Positions 40,837 to 50,054 of a stretch of DNA of 64,000 nucleotides are shown here, piece after piece. The stretch's first letter is position 1, and every line of letters begins with the position of its first letter. Under the pieces are notes generated by a model, which worked only from the letters and a program-made list of their open reading frames with translations, searched no databases and had not been told where the DNA came from. This DNA is from an uncultured Dorea sp. (GTDB taxonomy: Bacteria > Bacillota > Clostridia > Lachnospirales > Lachnospiraceae): NCBI GenBank assembly GCA_910577685.1, contig CAJTOH010000009.1, forward strand, positions 1-64,000. Direction: 5' to 3'. The position numbers and the translations under genes are program-made.

Positions 40837-41190
40837 TCAAAACTCTTTCCTTTCTTTACATTCCTTTTCAAGCAACGCGATTTCTTGCGCAAGCTGCTTA
40901 ATCCTGATTGAATTTCTTGAGGCAGATATAGTAAGTACAAATATAATTATTAATGAAAAAACAAATCCTGAAAAAAACAACATATTAGTTGGACTTGCTA
41001 TTCCCATCATTTTTGAAAGCCAGCTAATAACTTGGGGAAAGCAATCTAAAAATAGTGTGCCTATTCCCACCCCTAACCATGCTAAAGCATAGCTTAATTC
41101 TAAGCGTTTCTGCCTTACCATATTTATTATAATAACCAAAGCAATGATCAATACTGTCGCTACAACTATTTGAGTCCTAATATTTAACAT
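40837..41190 (-). CDS. DUF2304 small membrane protein
   Basis: A 117-residue protein with three predicted membrane segments and a charged C-terminal helix (EIALLEKECKERK). The RLELSYALAWLGVGIG segment is typical of DUF2304, a family almost always encoded beside a polyprenol-phosphate glycosyltransferase. Here the partner gene ends 3 bases upstream. It is probably an accessory or membrane anchor of that enzyme, not a catalyst, since no catalytic motif is visible. Confidence 0.88.
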   Translation of the reverse strand: MLNIRTQIVVATVLIIALVIIINMVRQKRLELSYALAWLGVGIGTLFLDCFPQVISWLSKMMGIASPTNMLFFSGFVFSLIIIFVLTISASRNSIRIKQLAQEIALLEKECKERKEF

Positions 41191-41193
41191 TCA

Positions 41194-41889
41194 TTAAATC
41201 TCCTTCCTGATTTTTTCAAAAAGTATTGCTAATGAAACTTTTACCATATAATAAACCGATTTTTTTAATGAAATGGATGAAACGCCGCCGTTTCTTTCCT
41301 CCATAATAACCGGTATCTCGGCTATACTCATTCCCCTATTAAGAATCGCAACCACGCTTTCCGGCTCCGGATAATCTTTGGGATAATCTCTAGAAAAAAT
41401 ATTTAAAACATTCCTCCCAACCATTCTAAGGCCCGATGTAGGATCTGTAATAGTAACACCCGTAACCACTTTTATTAATTTGGAAAAGAAGTATATTCCC
41501 ACTCTGCGCAATTTTGATGACTGAAATCCTTCTTTTTTTATAAATCTTGAGCCTATAACCATATCAAAATTATTCTTTTCCAGATATTCGGCCATCTTAT
41601 CTAAAAATTCCGGATTATGCTGTCCGTCGCCATCAACCTGAACCGCCATATCATAACCATATTTTACGGCATACCGATATCCCGTCTGAACTGCTCCGCC
41701 TATTCCCAAATTAATAGGCAGATTAACAATATTATACCCTTTTGCTTCACAAATTTGCCTTGTCCTATCCGTAGAACAATCATTGATAATAACATAGTCA
41801 AAATTCTTTGATTCATGCAAAATGGCTTCTATAGTTTTTTCGATATTTTGCTCTTCATTATATGCAGGTACTATGATTAATTTTTTCAA
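41194..41889 (-). CDS. GT2 polyprenol-phosphate glycosyltransferase (DPM1-like)
   Basis: A 231-residue cytoplasmic GT2. Seen: IIVPAYNEEQNIEKTI, INDCSTDRT, the DGDGQHNPEFL metal motif, the SRF block GSRFIKKEGFQ, and DPTSGLRM. These match dolichol/undecaprenyl-phosphate mannosyl- or glucosyltransferases that lack C-terminal membrane segments. It would build the lipid-linked sugar donor used outside the membrane, in partnership with the DUF2304 and DUF2142 proteins encoded immediately downstream. Confidence 0.9.
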   Translation of the reverse strand: MKKLIIVPAYNEEQNIEKTIEAILHESKNFDYVIINDCSTDRTRQICEAKGYNIVNLPINLGIGGAVQTGYRYAVKYGYDMAVQVDGDGQHNPEFLDKMAEYLEKNNFDMVIGSRFIKKEGFQSSKLRRVGIYFFSKLIKVVTGVTITDPTSGLRMVGRNVLNIFSRDYPKDYPEPESVVAILNRGMSIAEIPVIMEERNGGVSSISLKKSVYYMVKVSLAILFEKIRKEI

Positions 41890-41915
41890 TAATTCCTCTC
41901 CCTTACTATTATATC

Positions 41916-42716
41916 CTACAGCGAATTCGATTTTTCACTTTTCTGGTAAAATTTTTCTAACACCATAGCAACTGACGATGGCCAAAATTTTTCAAAAATC
42001 TGTATATCCTCTTTTTTACGGACTCCTTTTTTCAAAAGCTCGGAAGTTGTTGATTCTATATGAATCCGATGTCCCATAAGAATTTTCGGAATATACACAA
42101 AAGATCCCTTCTTTTTCGAAAGTTCTTCCCATGCACTCCAATCTGCATTGCATTTCATGCGGTCGTCAAATAAATTTTCGGGCATCTGCTTTGCCGCCAT
42201 GGTAACCGCCGGACAGCAAATCGGAGAACCAAATGACAAAATTCTCCTACGTACAAATCTACTGTTCTGAAACTTTGAAATTCTTAATGGCAAAAGCATA
42301 AATCGCTTAATACGCAGTAATTGGTTTCCCTTTACCCTTTTCTTACCGCGCAATTCATAATAATCAGTAAATAGTATAATTGGTTTATCAGCTTTCAGAT
42401 AAGCTTCGAGAATATCTGTAGAATAATATGCCTCATATAAATCATCTTGATGCGCCAATGTTACTAACTCTGTTTTTGCACACTGCAGCGCGAAATTCCA
42501 GTCGCTGGCAAGACCAGGCTTTTTTTCATTTACATATATCTTTATTCCATATTTGTCAGCCAGCTTTTCTATATGCGTATTCATTGTACTCGTTGCTATA
42601 ATAACCGTACTCTTACATTTCTGCTTTAATAAAGAAAGAATACATGTCTCTAAATAAGGACTTTCACGATAGGCACAAATAACAAAAGTATGTTTATCCG
42701 ATATATCCTGACACAT
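41916..42716 (-). CDS. GT2 family glycosyltransferase
   Basis: A 266-residue GT-A enzyme. The start THFVICAYRESPYLETCILSLLKQ and the acceptor segment ELVTLAHQDDLYEAYY, with HQDD as the metal motif, are GT2 marks; CNADWSAWEEL supplies the general-base region. No membrane segment. It lies between the LicD gene (6-base gap) and the DPM1-like gene. The donor and acceptor are not predictable. Confidence 0.85.
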   Translation of the reverse strand: MCQDISDKHTFVICAYRESPYLETCILSLLKQKCKSTVIIATSTMNTHIEKLADKYGIKIYVNEKKPGLASDWNFALQCAKTELVTLAHQDDLYEAYYSTDILEAYLKADKPIILFTDYYELRGKKRVKGNQLLRIKRFMLLPLRISKFQNSRFVRRRILSFGSPICCPAVTMAAKQMPENLFDDRMKCNADWSAWEELSKKKGSFVYIPKILMGHRIHIESTTSELLKKGVRKKEDIQIFEKFWPSSVAMVLEKFYQKSEKSNSL

Positions 42717-42722
42717 TTCTAT

Positions 42723-43601
42723 TTATCCCCTCTTTCTTTTTACATATATAGTACCGTCGCCAAAATCTACATATTTGGGATTATGTGTTTTTCTCTGATT
42801 GATCGGAGGTAATGTTAGATAATCTCCAAACTGTGATTTTAGATACTTATCCGCATTGTTCAATATTGAAATCGTACAATCTTCAAACTTTACCTCTTTC
42901 AATGGAAAAATCATTTTATGAGTACACAAAAGCTTTTCTGGCGCAATATATGAAAAATCAGTATATAGCTCTTCTTTCGAGTCTTTATATCGCAAAGCGG
43001 CCTTCAAATATTTTTTATAAAAAAAGTTTTTATTCAAATGCAATATTTTAAGCCCATAATGAACTAATATACAAATTCCTTTCGCAGCCTTTAATTTAAT
43101 CCCATTTAAATTATCCGGAAACCTTGGATGCTTATATACGCTCAAGACCATTAATCTTGCCCACAACCATGTATCCCTAATCTGTTTCCTCCTCAATTTG
43201 GGATTACGACTTGTCCGATCATAAGCAAACAAATCCACAAAAACTCCTGTGGTATAATTTGTATCTGCATAGGTATCTTCTTGAATTTTAGTTCCTTTTT
43301 TACAAATCTTAGAAAATACCAGTACATAGCCATCTTTTGATTTACAATCATAAACCTCATACTTATCAGAAAGTTCTTTTCTGATATAATAAATCACTTT
43401 ATTATAATCTTCTCTTAATAAACATATATCTATATCATCGTCCCATGGAATAAATCCTTGATGTCTGATTGCTCCAATTGCAGTACCGCCTGAAGCAAAA
43501 AAAGGAATATTATGCTTTTTGCAAAGCGCCTGAAAATCCTTATAAATTTCTTTCTCTGTTTCCTGTAATTTTTTTGTTACATCCTCATTACTTATTGTCA
43601 T
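42723..43601 (-). CDS. LicD family phosphotransferase
   Basis: A 292-residue LicD protein. Members carry a nucleotidyltransferase-like fold and move phosphocholine or another phospho-polyol from a CDP-activated donor to a surface glycan. The signature ASGGTAIGAIRHQGFIPWDDDIDICL near residues 36-61 has the two metal Asp residues of the DDDID motif. A cytidylyltransferase gene lies one gene upstream and could make the CDP donor. The start at 43601 follows GAGGTGG; an upstream ATG at 43649 overlaps the previous gene. Confidence 0.9.
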   Translation of the reverse strand: MTISNEDVTKKLQETEKEIYKDFQALCKKHNIPFFASGGTAIGAIRHQGFIPWDDDIDICLLREDYNKVIYYIRKELSDKYEVYDCKSKDGYVLVFSKICKKGTKIQEDTYADTNYTTGVFVDLFAYDRTSRNPKLRRKQIRDTWLWARLMVLSVYKHPRFPDNLNGIKLKAAKGICILVHYGLKILHLNKNFFYKKYLKAALRYKDSKEELYTDFSYIAPEKLLCTHKMIFPLKEVKFEDCTISILNNADKYLKSQFGDYLTLPPINQRKTHNPKYVDFGDGTIYVKRKRG

Positions 43602-43620
43602 ATACCACCTCTTCTGGTTC

Positions 43621-44646
43621 CTAACTATTAAACAATTTTTGCTTAACATGTATCGCTATATAAGGCAACATGAATACTCTATAATAAAAGAATGTCCACA
43701 AAACAACCATAAATAATCCGTCTTTTTTTAACGTTTTATAATTGTTTTTTATCCGAAAAGCTTTTAGATTTCTAAACTCTTTTAAAATAGCTCTTTTCGT
43801 CTTTAAATTAATCTTATTCCTCGCCAAATTCAAATAATCATAAAGAATATATACATACGCCCTTGTAAGTTTGGATTGATAAGAACCATATTCACTGGAG
43901 ATTGTTGAATGTTGATACGCCAGTTTCATATCCTGTTTTAAACACTTTTTTAATGAATTAATAAAATTCATATCAAACTTTCCGGTTGTACTATGTTCCA
44001 TTCTATTCATCCATATATAATAAACTTTGGGATTTAACACCAAAGTATCGAAGCTCTGATATGCCTGCAAATTAAACATACAGTCCTCTAAACCAAATTT
44101 CATAGATTCATCAAACATTATATGATTTGACTCGATAAATTCTCTTCGATAAAGGCCTGTCCATACTCCATTCCCCGTACAACTGATTTCATAGTCATAT
44201 TTGGCATAATCCTCCCTTTTTATTACACAAAAAGGAAAATTATTCATAACAGAGTCTCTTATCGTTTTATCATTTATGCTCATAATTCTGCGTCGACAAA
44301 ACCGCACAATATCAGCATTATATTTTTTTGCCAATTTATAATTTTCTTTAATAAAACCTGGCAAAAAAATATCATCATTATCACAAAAAGTTATATATTC
44401 CCCTATTGCCGCCTTTAACCCTGTATTCCTCGCTGCACAAATTCCTTGATTCTTTTGATGTATTACTAAAACTCTTTCATCATCAGCAGCAATTTGATCG
44501 CAGATTTTTCCTGATGAATCTTTAGAACCATCATCCACTAAAATTATCTGTATACATTTCTCACTTTGATTTAATATAGATCGTACGGCTTGCCCCACAT
44601 ACTTTTCAGAATTATATACCGGCATAATCACACTAACCAATACCAT
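43621..44646 (-). CDS. GT2 family glycosyltransferase
   Basis: A 341-residue GT2. The N-terminal VSVIMPVYNSEKYVGQAVRSIL, VDDGSKDSSG and the metal motif region YITFCDNDDIFLPGF are standard; FGLEDCMFNL carries the catalytic base (ED). The C-terminal 80 residues are basic with an aromatic stretch (MVVLWTFFYYRVFMLPYIAI) that may attach it to the membrane. It lies between the cytidylyltransferase and LicD genes. Confidence 0.88.
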   Translation of the reverse strand: MVLVSVIMPVYNSEKYVGQAVRSILNQSEKCIQIILVDDGSKDSSGKICDQIAADDERVLVIHQKNQGICAARNTGLKAAIGEYITFCDNDDIFLPGFIKENYKLAKKYNADIVRFCRRRIMSINDKTIRDSVMNNFPFCVIKREDYAKYDYEISCTGNGVWTGLYRREFIESNHIMFDESMKFGLEDCMFNLQAYQSFDTLVLNPKVYYIWMNRMEHSTTGKFDMNFINSLKKCLKQDMKLAYQHSTISSEYGSYQSKLTRAYVYILYDYLNLARNKINLKTKRAILKEFRNLKAFRIKNNYKTLKKDGLFMVVLWTFFYYRVFMLPYIAIHVKQKLFNS

Positions 44647-44669
44647 ACCTGTTTTCTCCCAATCATAAG

Positions 44670-45365
44670 CTAATGTCTTTCCTTTAACATAGCTTTAAAA
44701 ATTGTTAAGTCTTCCACTGTTGTGATCTTAAAATTATCTTCCGCCCCTTTAGAAAAATAGATTTTTTCTCCTAATTCATACATTAGTGTACAAGAAGCAG
44801 CCGTTTTAGTAATCCCATTCTTTTTCGCCTCATTATGCGCCCACAGCAATTTATCAATGTCATACACATGGGGCGTCTGCGTCCTAAATAGCTCTTCTCT
44901 TGGAATCGAATTTTTTGCATGCAGCCCGTCAGCGCTGGTAAACACTGCCTCAACACACGGTATTGCAGCCACTGCGCTCCCATACTGCCTATATGTGGCT
45001 AATGCGTCCGATATTACTTCCATTGAAACTAACGGGCGGTTTCCGTCATGAATAATTACGGTACAATCATTTCCATATCGCTTTTCAATTAACTGTAATC
45101 CTTTATAAATCGACTCCTGTCCAGTCTCTCCTCCCTCTGTCACATCTGCTAATTTAGATATATTATACTGTTTCGCATATGCATACAAGACCTCTTTCCA
45201 TGATGAAAGCGTTACGACCACTATTGCATCTATACTCGGATGATTTTGGAATGCTTCCATCGTATACACAATAACAGGCTTATTATTGACATGCAAAAAC
45301 TGTTTAGGAATATCTTGATGCATTCTTGTCCCATATCCTGCCGCTGTTAATAATGCTATATTCAT
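44670..45365 (-). CDS. IspD/TarI-type cytidylyltransferase
   Basis: A 231-residue CTP-dependent nucleotidyltransferase. The N-terminal LTAAGYGTRMHQDIPKQF is the CTP-binding G-x-G-x-R-M loop with the PKQF motif; VIIHDGNRPLV holds the metal Asp; the C-terminal NFKITTVEDLTIFKAML is typical of IspD and TarI. Beside LicD, glycosyltransferase and epimerase genes it more likely makes a CDP-activated polyol or sugar for the surface polymer than the isoprenoid intermediate CDP-ME. IspD cannot be excluded from the sequence alone. No TarJ-type dehydrogenase is next to it. Confidence 0.82.
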   Translation of the reverse strand: MNIALLTAAGYGTRMHQDIPKQFLHVNNKPVIVYTMEAFQNHPSIDAIVVVTLSSWKEVLYAYAKQYNISKLADVTEGGETGQESIYKGLQLIEKRYGNDCTVIIHDGNRPLVSMEVISDALATYRQYGSAVAAIPCVEAVFTSADGLHAKNSIPREELFRTQTPHVYDIDKLLWAHNEAKKNGITKTAASCTLMYELGEKIYFSKGAEDNFKITTVEDLTIFKAMLKERH

Positions 45366-45433
45366 ATTCTAATTCCTTTCCCTGATTACCTTAATCCACT
45401 ATCCCGAACGATACACCCTGTTACTTCTCGTAT

Positions 45434-45458
45434 AGTATAAGCTTTCTAAGCTTATACT
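45434..45458. repeat. Perfect short inverted repeat
   Basis: AGTATAAGCTT (45434-45444) and AAGCTTATACT (45448-45458) form an 11-bp perfect stem with a 3-base loop, in the 137-base gap between the epimerase and cytidylyltransferase genes. It has no T run on the minus strand, so it is more likely a processing or pause hairpin or an operator than a terminator. Confidence 0.5.
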
Positions 45459-45502
45459 GAATATTCTATAACAATTATCCCAAAGTGTCAATTTTACTGC
45501 AT

Positions 45503-46555
45503 CTATCTGCTTTGCAAATTCAATACTGCCTGACATGCCCCTTCTTCCAGATTATAGTTCGGCCGCCAGCCAAGTTGTTTTACTTTCTCATCATTAAGCA
45601 ATGAATTCTTTATAATCGAATAACCGCTTTTCTCGATATCGGAAGGAAGATCAAAAATTACCTTTACATTCCCCGCCTCTGCCAATGCCTCTGCAAAATC
45701 TCTTATAGTTGCCTCGGAATCCATATTTGCAATATTATATGCCTCATTTCTTCTGCCGCGTAACAATACGAACAGAATTGCACAGACCGCATCCATGACA
45801 TAGCAATAAGAACGTCTCTGTTCTCCCGCACTTTTCATAACAATATTTTCATGCTTCAAGATGTTTCGTAAAAATTGGGCGTCCGCACGGCTGTTATCCT
45901 CTGTAATTTGCGCTCCATATATATATCCTGGTCTTACAATAGAGATATCGATCTCTCTCTCTTTGCCATAGCATACGCACATAGTTTCTGCACACCTCTT
46001 ACTCTCCGAATAACAAGAACGGGGATTTAGCGTGTTGATACTTCCGTACTCCGTTTCAGAAAACCTATCTATATACCCGTCCGCTTCACCATATATTTCT
46101 GACGTAGACACATATACCATTTTTTTTACTTTATATGTTTCTGCGTATTCTAATACTTTGAGAGTACCTATTAAATTTGTATTCATCGTTTCAACAGCTT
46201 TTGTTGCGAATGCCAACGGATGTGCGTTACTCGCAGCATGAATCACATAATCATAGCGTTCCTTTACGCCGAAATTACATACATCCTGAGCCAAAAGCTG
46301 AAATTCTGTTGGACGACTCATGTAAGCTTTAAATCGCTGCGCGCCCTTTTCCTGATTTCTGGACATTGCAGCGATTATATTAGAAGTCTTGAATTGCTCA
46401 TTAAAATACATAAGCGTATCTACCAAATTAGACGCAATCAACCCATTAGATCCTGTAATTAATATTTTTTTATTACGTGGAACAATATTTTTTACTTGCT
46501 CCCACACCTTAAGAAATTCTTTTTCTCTTCCAGCTTCCATTTTATCAAAACCCAT
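45503..46555 (-). CDS. NAD-dependent epimerase/dehydratase (extended SDR)
   Basis: A 350-residue extended short-chain dehydrogenase. Seen: the NAD loop ILITGSNGLIASNLV, VIHAASNAHPLA, the catalytic Ser in VYVSTSEIYGEADGY, the Tyr/Lys pair in CYSESKRCAE, and the RPGYIYG substrate segment. It belongs with nucleotide-sugar epimerases and dehydratases. Adjacent to the cytidylyltransferase and LicD genes it may act on the CDP-linked product, but the substrate is unassigned. The start at 46555 follows AAGGGGTTGG; the longer frame from 46615 overlaps the upstream gene. Confidence 0.85.
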   Translation of the reverse strand: MGFDKMEAGREKEFLKVWEQVKNIVPRNKKILITGSNGLIASNLVDTLMYFNEQFKTSNIIAAMSRNQEKGAQRFKAYMSRPTEFQLLAQDVCNFGVKERYDYVIHAASNAHPLAFATKAVETMNTNLIGTLKVLEYAETYKVKKMVYVSTSEIYGEADGYIDRFSETEYGSINTLNPRSCYSESKRCAETMCVCYGKEREIDISIVRPGYIYGAQITEDNSRADAQFLRNILKHENIVMKSAGEQRRSYCYVMDAVCAILFVLLRGRRNEAYNIANMDSEATIRDFAEALAEAGNVKVIFDLPSDIEKSGYSIIKNSLLNDEKVKQLGWRPNYNLEEGACQAVLNLQSR

Positions 46556-46574
46556 TTCCAACCCCTTCTCGCAA

Positions 46575-47489
46575 TTATTTTCGATTTTTTTTCCTATTAT
46601 TATATTCAAAAACATTGTCTAAAAGTATGCACAAATACTTATATATTTTTATCTTAGCTAACATATACCGCAGCAACATTCCTTTATTTTTCCTCGCCTG
46701 ATATGCTCTTTTAAAAGACTGGGATCCGTTTAATCCTGACTTTTCCATGTAGACGGCAGTTTTATAATAAAACGTCTCCTTTGCAATTTTATTCTTTCTG
46801 TAATATTCCTTGTACTTTTCACCGATAATTGCAAAAGCTCTGACTGCTTTTCTGCCATCAGATGTAATACTTCCCTCCGTAATATAGCAATCTACAAGAG
46901 GTTCCTCAATATAAAACATTTTGAAACCGGATCTCAGAACCTGCAGAGCCAATTCCCAATCCTGAAATCTCGGCAATCGTTCATCAAAACGAATGTTCTC
47001 AAACACTTCCTTTTTTGCCACGATCGTCTGCGTACTTACACAATTTATACATAACAATTTTGCCATCTTGTCTTTTTCTTTGTTTAGATTGTATCTCGGC
47101 AATACGTCGACGCCATTTTCCGGTGCATCTTTCTGAAAGCGACTAAAACTTGAAAAAACAAACTCTGCGCCACTTACCTCCAATGCTTGTAAAGACTTTT
47201 CTAACTTATCCTTATGCCAATAATCATCACTATCCTGAAAGGCAATAATTTCACCTTTTGCATTTTCAATACCAATATTCCGTGCCTTACATGCCCCTCC
47301 GTTTTCTTCACAAGTAAGTAATCTGACTCTTTCGTCACTGATATTTTTAACGACATCAACAGAATTGTCTGTAGAACAATCATCTACGATTACAACTTCC
47401 AGCTTTCCATATGTCTGCTCCAAAACACTTTTGACTGCCGTCTCGATTGTCTTTTCTCTGTTATACATAGGGATAATGACCGATACCAT
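46575..47489 (-). CDS. GT2 family glycosyltransferase
   Basis: A 304-residue GT2. VSVIIPMYNREKTIETAVKSVLEQ, IVDDCSTDNSVDVV, IIAFQDSDDYWHKDKL (metal motif DSDD) and RFQDWELALQVL (base ED-like, here QDWEL) are all in the usual order. The C-terminal 90 residues are basic. It lies 6 bases after the GT2 gene at 47496 and 20 bases before the epimerase start. Confidence 0.88.
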   Translation of the reverse strand: MVSVIIPMYNREKTIETAVKSVLEQTYGKLEVVIVDDCSTDNSVDVVKNISDERVRLLTCEENGGACKARNIGIENAKGEIIAFQDSDDYWHKDKLEKSLQALEVSGAEFVFSSFSRFQKDAPENGVDVLPRYNLNKEKDKMAKLLCINCVSTQTIVAKKEVFENIRFDERLPRFQDWELALQVLRSGFKMFYIEEPLVDCYITEGSITSDGRKAVRAFAIIGEKYKEYYRKNKIAKETFYYKTAVYMEKSGLNGSQSFKRAYQARKNKGMLLRYMLAKIKIYKYLCILLDNVFEYNNRKKNRK

Positions 47490-47495
47490 ACTCCT

Positions 47496-48401
47496 TTATG
47501 CCTCCATTTTTCTCATCTTTTCTATCACTATTTCTAATGACTTAATCTGATTCTCCATCCAAAATATAATACGTTTTCTCTTATTTTTTCTTACGGAATT
47601 AGTGGCCGCATCTTCTAAGTGCCTGATTTCTAATTCAGGGTTATACACTGTCTTCAAACCGCAGTCTTTACATCGTAAAAACAATAACTCTTCTTCTTTA
47701 TACAGAAAAGTCTTCGGATCAAACGCCTCCGAATATCTCTTTCTATATTCCGGAGAAAAAACGATACAACAGCCATGTAATATCACATCTTCCCGCCTCA
47801 TATCTAATTGCTCATGTGTATGATACCCCTCATGTCTGGACGTTTTTTTTATTCCCAACAATCTAAATGCAAAGTTCCTGCAAAGCTTAAATGCAACAAT
47901 TGGGTAATTCAAAAAATGCCGCATTTGCCATAATTCTCGTTTAAAAATACGAAGCTCATTTTCAAAATATTCTAAATTCGGAAAACGATAATATAAACCA
48001 TTTATTCTCCCATCCTTCAAAATAATCTTCGGCCCCATAACTCCAAAATGGCTGCGTTCGTATTCTTTTTGAATCACCTCGAAAAAATTACGCTTTTCAA
48101 GCAATGTATCGTTATTCATAATACAGATAAAATCACTCTTCAAATTCTGCAAGACATATTGGTATCCCAGATTATTTCCTTTTGCAAATCCTTGATTTTC
48201 CGAATTTAAAATAACATGGACCCTTTTATTCTCTTTGTAGCGCTCTTCTAACTGTATGCCTGATCCGTTAGGGGAGGCATTATCAACGACTACAATGCTA
48301 TATTTATCCCCATCTATATTCTTTTCGATAGAACAGATGCAATCTGTAGTTTCTTTCATTGTATTATAATGCAGTATAACAAAAGCCAATGATTGATTCA
48401 T
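47496..48401 (-). CDS. GT2 family glycosyltransferase, rhamnosyltransferase-like
   Basis: A 301-residue GT2 enzyme. It opens LAFVILHYNTMKETTDCICSI, with VVDNASPNGSG and FICIMNNDTLLEK as nucleotide-sugar and metal sites (NNDT in place of DxD, common in rhamnosyl- and galactofuranosyl-type GT2s). KEEELLFLRCKDCGLK provides the base region, followed by H in IRHLEDAATNS. The C-terminal helix is basic. It is encoded 26 bases after the flippase gene. Confidence 0.88.
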   Translation of the reverse strand: MNQSLAFVILHYNTMKETTDCICSIEKNIDGDKYSIVVVDNASPNGSGIQLEERYKENKRVHVILNSENQGFAKGNNLGYQYVLQNLKSDFICIMNNDTLLEKRNFFEVIQKEYERSHFGVMGPKIILKDGRINGLYYRFPNLEYFENELRIFKRELWQMRHFLNYPIVAFKLCRNFAFRLLGIKKTSRHEGYHTHEQLDMRREDVILHGCCIVFSPEYRKRYSEAFDPKTFLYKEEELLFLRCKDCGLKTVYNPELEIRHLEDAATNSVRKNKRKRIIFWMENQIKSLEIVIEKMRKMEA

Positions 48402-48427
48402 AGTAAACGCCTCTACCTTCTATTTTT

Positions 48428-49891
48428 CTAACCTTTTTTATGAATTCTATTTGTCAATGCGTTAGAAAGCTCTTGTAAATAAGGGTCTTTCATCAATAGT
48501 AATATTACCAAATATCCTATAAAACATATTATCATCGTAGCAAACAACTGGTACAATATTGAATTCGTAACTTGGTTTACCCCCCATCTCACAGCAAAAA
48601 AACCAATACTTGCAAAAAAATACAGCGGTAATCTATGATACATTCTTTTCGTTTCAAATATATTTTTACAATACTTGGTTAGCACGGCAAATACTACACA
48701 CTCCGAACATAAAGTCGCTATTGCCGCGCCCGTAACTCCAAATAATGATATTAAAATTCCATTTGCCGCCAAATTAAATACGGCTCCGCTTATTGTTGAT
48801 ATCAATACTTCCCTATCTTTTTGATGCGGTATACAAATCTGATATGCAAGGATTCTGTTTACTGCCGCTACAACTACTTTTGCAGACAATATTTTTGCTG
48901 CAAGGCTTCCTGAAATAAATTCTCTTTCACTAAACAGCAAAATCAGAATGTCACTCGTACACATCATACCAATTGCTGCCGGAACAGAAATAAGCAGAAG
49001 AATATTCATAGATGTTTTCATGATTTTTTCGTATTCTGCTCTCAAATTCTTTCCGATATAATAAGACACTCTTGGCAAAATGGTTGTGGATATCACCCCA
49101 ATCAAAGTACTAACCATAAGATTAATTTTCACTGCCGCAGTATAAATTCCTGTTGCAGTATCGCCGCGCATTGCTCCTAACATAGTGGTATCCATTGTCA
49201 TATAAATATTAGAAGCAATACTCGTCCCAAAAATCAAAAATATCGGTTTTAAGTGCTTGCAGTATTCATACTGATATCTTTTCTTCCAATCCACGAATTT
49301 TCTGGAATACCACAAATTCATAATCGCAGAGCCGCCTGATGATATTACAGTCAATGCCGCATACCAGCCGTCGTCACTTTTTGTTTTCACTAAAAGGAAT
49401 AATAATACTAATGATACAAGCTGAAATAAAATAGCACGCTTTGTAATATATGCATATTCCTCTTGAACAACAAACAGCCATTCCATACCAATCGTTGTAA
49501 ATAGAATACTTGCGCTAAAAATAAGCAGCAAGCCTTTATACCCTTTTAAAACCGGTATGCATAAAAAAACAATAAATGCTACATAAGTAATCAACGTTGT
49601 ACACAAATTAATACGAAGCATCTCTTGTGCAAACTTATTAAACATTTCTTTATCATCACGAATTCTTGCGCCTTCACGCACTGCATAAATTGTAATTCCA
49701 AGAGCCGCAAGCAATGAAAAATAAGTAATAATAGAGTTTGCATAATTCACTCTTCCTATCCCGGAAGCTCCCAATATTCTCGAGGCATAGGGAAACGTTA
49801 TCAATGGAAAAAGTACTGTCATTAAGGTTTTAATTACATTTGCTATTAAGTTTTTGGTTATAGATTTTTCTTTTATATTTTGTTTTACCAT
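48428..49891 (-). CDS. Wzx-like oligosaccharide flippase
   Basis: A 487-residue protein with about 14 membrane segments, of the polysaccharide-transport branch of the MOP superfamily. The N-terminal LIANVIKTLMTVLFPLITFPYASRILGASGIGRVNYANSII is the standard Wzx/RfbX opening. It would flip undecaprenyl-linked repeat units for Wzy-type polymerisation. A Wzm/Wzt-type ABC exporter is also in this locus, so two export routes may coexist. No clear Wzy was recognised; the GtrII-like and DUF2142 proteins are the only large multi-span candidates. Confidence 0.9.
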   Translation of the reverse strand: MVKQNIKEKSITKNLIANVIKTLMTVLFPLITFPYASRILGASGIGRVNYANSIITYFSLLAALGITIYAVREGARIRDDKEMFNKFAQEMLRINLCTTLITYVAFIVFLCIPVLKGYKGLLLIFSASILFTTIGMEWLFVVQEEYAYITKRAILFQLVSLVLLFLLVKTKSDDGWYAALTVISSGGSAIMNLWYSRKFVDWKKRYQYEYCKHLKPIFLIFGTSIASNIYMTMDTTMLGAMRGDTATGIYTAAVKINLMVSTLIGVISTTILPRVSYYIGKNLRAEYEKIMKTSMNILLLISVPAAIGMMCTSDILILLFSEREFISGSLAAKILSAKVVVAAVNRILAYQICIPHQKDREVLISTISGAVFNLAANGILISLFGVTGAAIATLCSECVVFAVLTKYCKNIFETKRMYHRLPLYFFASIGFFAVRWGVNQVTNSILYQLFATMIICFIGYLVILLLMKDPYLQELSNALTNRIHKKG

Positions 49892-50004
49892 TTATTCACT
49901 CTTAACTCTTTTCTGAATTTACCATTTCATGACATTTTATTATACCATCATTTTATTCCTATGGCAATAAAACAGAGATGGAACTTCCTTATTATTATTT
50001 CAAT

Positions 50005-50048
50005 AAAAATAGAGTAAAGACTAGTTTTACTAGCTTTACTCTATTTTT
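50005..50048 (-). terminator. Intrinsic terminator of the ChW gene cluster
   Basis: AAAAATAGAGTAAAG (50005-50019) pairs perfectly with CTTTACTCTATTTTT (50034-50048), 15 bp with a 14-base loop and T5 on the minus strand. It lies 6 bases past the stop of the last ChW gene and 113 bases before the flippase start, so it separates the exoprotein genes from the glycan genes downstream. Confidence 0.88.
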
Positions 50049-50054
50049 CAAAAA

